Shown piece by piece: positions 61,714-64,000 of a DNA stretch of 64,000 bases; within the stretch, counting starts at the first letter, position 1, and each line of letters opens with the position of its first letter. Under the pieces are notes generated by a model. It did not search any database, had not been told where the DNA came from, and saw only the letters and a program-made list of their open reading frames with translations. The DNA lies in assembly GCA_017398725.1 (NCBI GenBank), contig JAFQFA010000012.1, positions 22,892 to 86,891 on the forward strand. Reading direction: 5' to 3'. The DNA is from Oscillospiraceae bacterium. GTDB taxonomy: Bacteria; Bacillota; Clostridia; Oscillospirales; Oscillospiraceae. A program made the position numbers and the translations under genes.

Positions 61714-63585
61714 ATGAATCATCACGGACTTACGATTACTGCACCGGAGGGGGCCGTGTGCGGATTGTATCCGCAAGCACCGGCTTCCTTGAAATACTTT
61801 CAGGCCATTGACCCGCAAAATGCGATTCCTGCTACGGATGTTACAGTGACAGATGGAATCAAAACCTATTATTACGGGGATTTAGAGCCGGGAGTGTATC
61901 ACTGCGCTGCTTCTATGGAGGGGTACTGCGCAGTATGTCAAATGATTGACTATACGCCCGAAAAAGCCGGGATGCACTTGCCTATGGAACTGGAGAAAAT
62001 GGCAGGCAATGGCTATGAATTGGGCTATGTGATGCTGAACACCCGGGAATTTACCGATGTCCATATGGCTTCTTCCAAGGATACTTGGGGTGAAGAATAC
62101 GCCCACTTGTTCCGGACACCCCAGTTTTTGCGGGAAGCCGGCCGCCACGGACGGCATCAGCAGACTACCAATGAAGAACTGACGGACTTTATCCGTCGCT
62201 TGGCCGCCGACAATGAGAATATGCATGTGTTTAGCTTGGGAAAATCCCCCAAGTACGGCTACGATGTGCCGCTGGTGCTTTTTACCCGTGAAAATATAAA
62301 GGGCAAGACCCTGCAGCAGGCAGCGCAGATCCTCCGCGGTAACGGTAAGCCCACAGTACAGTATGCCGCCCAGATCCACGGAAATGAGCCGGCTTCTGCC
62401 GAGGGCGCGCTGGCAATGATGCTGGCGTTGTGCGGCGACTATGGAAAAAGCGTGCTGGGTGCTGTGGATGTGTATATCATTCCCCGTATCAATCCGGATG
62501 GTGCGTTTGCGGCGATCCGGCAATCACCTACCACAGGGGAGGATATGAACCGGGATTACCTGCGTCAGAACAACCAAGAGGTCCGGATGGTGGTTTCTGC
62601 CTACAATCTGTTTTTGCCTGAGGTGGCCATTGACGGACATGAAAAAATGCATAAGGTCCGGTCCACAGGCCAAGATATTTGCACAGATATGGAAGTGCAG
62701 GTGGGGGCCGGCTCTCTCAATCACCCGGCGGAAATGACACAACTGGCTATGAACATTGCCTTGACCGCCCTTGCAAAGGGGCGTGATATGGGCCTTCGCA
62801 CCCACTTCTATGGAAAATTGGCATCCGCAGCCGGAGGATCGGCGGGAAGCAGCTATTTTGGAACACGGAATAGCTTATCCTTCTTGGTGGAGACACCGGG
62901 ACAAGCCTTTCAGGGCATGTCCTTTATGGAGCGGCGGGTGATGGCACAGTATGTGCTGGCTTCTACCGTGATCGACTACACGGTGGCCCATGGGGAAGAA
63001 GTGATGGCCACAGTCCATGCCAGCCGGCGGAAAATGATCGAATCGGGCGCTGTTTTTGACGAAAAGAATGTAATCGTATTAGAACACGGAAAGGGAGAAA
63101 CCGGCATATGGGAGACACCGCTGATCCATATTCCCTCCGGCAAGGTGGTGGAACAGGATCATGGGCTAGCTTATACAGAACATGTTGCGGCGCTGCAAAC
63201 CCGCCCCCGCCCCACAGCCTATATCCTGCCGGCAGGTCTTGCCAACGAAGGACAGATCCTGCAGACAGCGGAAAATCATGCCATTGCCTATTACCGGCTG
63301 CCGGATGGAAGCGCAGTGGATCTGCGGCAGTATCGTTTCAATGGCGAGGAGGCAGAACTTACCCAAGAAAAAACAGTTTGTTTTGAAAAGGGCGCGTATG
63401 TGTTCCCCAATACCGTAGCTTCTACCGTTTTGGGTGTGATTATGGAGCCGGATTTCAACCGCGTATCCGGCAGAAAGATGACCCTTTATAGTATGGGCCT
63501 TGTGGAGCCGGACGAGCATGGCTTGCTGCCTATATTCCGCTATTGCCATGATCTTACAGATGGGAAGGTATCTGTGGAACGATAG
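61714..63585 (+). CDS. M14-family zinc carboxypeptidase with N-terminal extension
   Basis: The 623-residue protein has an unassigned N-terminal beta-rich region (about 1-110), an M14 peptidase domain (about 130-420) and a C-terminal extension. Zinc ligands are His222 and Glu225 in IHGNEPASAEG and His309 in AIDGHEKMH. MNRDYLRQNN holds substrate-binding Arg, and FLVETPGQ the catalytic Glu393. No signal peptide is visible, so it is apparently cytosolic, unlike most M14 enzymes. The start follows AAGGGGAG. Substrate unknown; peptidoglycan peptides or dietary peptides are possible. Confidence 0.85.
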   Translation: MNHHGLTITAPEGAVCGLYPQAPASLKYFQAIDPQNAIPATDVTVTDGIKTYYYGDLEPGVYHCAASMEGYCAVCQMIDYTPEKAGMHLPMELEKMAGNGYELGYVMLNTREFTDVHMASSKDTWGEEYAHLFRTPQFLREAGRHGRHQQTTNEELTDFIRRLAADNENMHVFSLGKSPKYGYDVPLVLFTRENIKGKTLQQAAQILRGNGKPTVQYAAQIHGNEPASAEGALAMMLALCGDYGKSVLGAVDVYIIPRINPDGAFAAIRQSPTTGEDMNRDYLRQNNQEVRMVVSAYNLFLPEVAIDGHEKMHKVRSTGQDICTDMEVQVGAGSLNHPAEMTQLAMNIALTALAKGRDMGLRTHFYGKLASAAGGSAGSSYFGTRNSLSFLVETPGQAFQGMSFMERRVMAQYVLASTVIDYTVAHGEEVMATVHASRRKMIESGAVFDEKNVIVLEHGKGETGIWETPLIHIPSGKVVEQDHGLAYTEHVAALQTRPRPTAYILPAGLANEGQILQTAENHAIAYYRLPDGSAVDLRQYRFNGEEAELTQEKTVCFEKGAYVFPNTVASTVLGVIMEPDFNRVSGRKMTLYSMGLVEPDEHGLLPIFRYCHDLTDGKVSVER

Positions 63586-63599
63586 GCTTAACAAATAGG

Positions 63600-63640
63600 A
63601 AACAGACCGCTCAGTGCAATACAGGGCGGTCTGTTTTTTG
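63600..63640 (+). terminator. Terminator of the M14 gene
   Basis: An 11-bp stem (AAACAGACCGC with GCGGTCTGTTT) followed by TTT. Confidence 0.88.
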
Positions 63641-63673
63641 GTATGCAATGATGTATTTTGCCTATAAAAAGCC

Positions 63674-63702
63674 TTGACAGAATAGAGCCAAGATGCTATA
63701 AT
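63674..63702 (+). promoter_or_regulatory. Promoter of the tRNA pair
   Basis: Perfect TTGACA (63674-63679), 17 bp, perfect TATAAT (63697-63702). Confidence 0.85.
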
Positions 63703-63739
63703 GCCGTTTGTGATGGTGCTGGCTCACCGGATCTGCTAC

Positions 63740-63816
63740 GGGCCTTTAGCTCAGTTGGTTAGAGCCTCCGGCTCATAACCGGATAGTCCCGGGTTCGAAT
63801 CCCTGAAGGCCCACCA
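63740..63816 (+). tRNA. tRNA with CAU anticodon, probably tRNA-Ile2 (lysidine-modified)
   Basis: The 77-nt gene has acceptor GGGCCTT with AAGGCCC, encoded CCA, and anticodon loop CTCATAA. The body CTTTAGCTCAGTTGGTTAGAGC and CGGCTCATAACCGG is closer to Bacillota tRNA-Ile2(k2CAU) than to elongator tRNA-Met. Identity between the two is not certain from sequence alone. Confidence 0.85.
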
Positions 63817-63845
63817 AAATTTCAGGCCTCCGGGCCTTTATATAT

Positions 63846-63921
<76 letters not shown>

Positions 63922-63923
63922 AG

Positions 63924-63960
63924 AAACAGTCAGTAAATCTTACGATTACTGACTGTTTTC
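63924..63960 (+). terminator. Terminator of the tRNA pair
   Basis: A 13-bp perfect stem (AAACAGTCAGTAA with its complement) followed by TCTTTTG. Confidence 0.92.
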
Positions 63961-64000
63961 TTTTGTTTTCCGAACTTTTTGACCAAATTTGTTTCGAAAA

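Noticed and set aside
63740-63816. Elongator tRNA-Met
   Set aside because: The CAU anticodon fits, but body and anticodon stem resemble tRNA-Ile2 more closely. The Met identity was not adopted, though it is not excluded.

Overview
The window looks like chromosome from a spore-forming, anaerobic, low-redox gut Bacillota, most likely an Oscillospiraceae/Ruminococcaceae-type clostridium. This is inference. The support is a clear spo0A, a split two-gene transketolase, rubrerythrin, an MsmX/UgpC-type sugar ABC ATPase with no adjacent permease, glycogen phosphorylase plus amylomaltase, strong Shine-Dalgarno sites (AGGAGG), consensus sigma-A promoters, many lipoproteins with clostridial-type lipoboxes and fairly high GC by eye. 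There are no phage, plasmid, CRISPR or transposase genes. The mobile component is a family of small non-coding repeats.

Layout. 1-5.1 kb: the end of a polysaccharide deacetylase, a DUF4886 lipoprotein, a membrane protein, a decayed tRNA locus with one intact tRNA-Leu(CAA), an RluA-type pseudouridine synthase and a ceramidase-like hydrolase. 5.1-11 kb: an AraC regulator, an MBL-fold hydrolase, an ABC-F ATPase and argS, with repeats between them. 11.2-17.4 kb: a two-gene operon for a 1299-aa secreted beta-helix protein and a lipoprotein that share a C-terminal NlpC/P60-like module, divergent from an AraC regulator. 17.5-25.1 kb: split transketolase, then on the minus strand trmL-pgk-tpiA, tsaC/sua5-coaE and an M18 aminopeptidase. 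25.3-34.7 kb: thioredoxin, DUF362, TspO, rubrerythrin, a LysR regulator divergent from a ceramidase-like/EamA operon, a third ceramidase-like lipoprotein, a ProX-type deacylase and a 3-hydroxyacyl-CoA dehydrogenase. 34.8-35.3 kb: no protein gene, but a promoter and a strong terminator frame a candidate non-coding RNA. 35.4-46.3 kb: YgjP protease, NhaC antiporter, MATE pump, MBL hydrolase, glyA behind a glycine riboswitch, an EF-G-like GTPase, an RNA m5C methyltransferase and murA. 46.4-52.5 kb: gtrA-cysK divergent from cysE, DUF1292/KDPG aldolase, spo0A and a second M18 aminopeptidase. 52.5-64 kb: msmX with an unusual leader, malQ-glgP under a LacI-type operator, an NlpC/P60-like lipoprotein, prfC, an M14 carboxypeptidase and a tRNA pair (CAU and Trp).

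How parts fit together. msmX, malQ and glgP form an alpha-glucan uptake and degradation block. tkt, tpiA and pgk are central carbon metabolism. cysE and cysK make cysteine. glyA is controlled by glycine. Three ceramidase-like paralogues, three secreted cysteine-peptidase-like proteins and a DUF4886 lipoprotein point to heavy investment in host- or envelope-derived amides and glycans. At least seven copies or half-copies of one palindromic repeat family lie in intergenic regions, two of them supplying the stop codons of genes.
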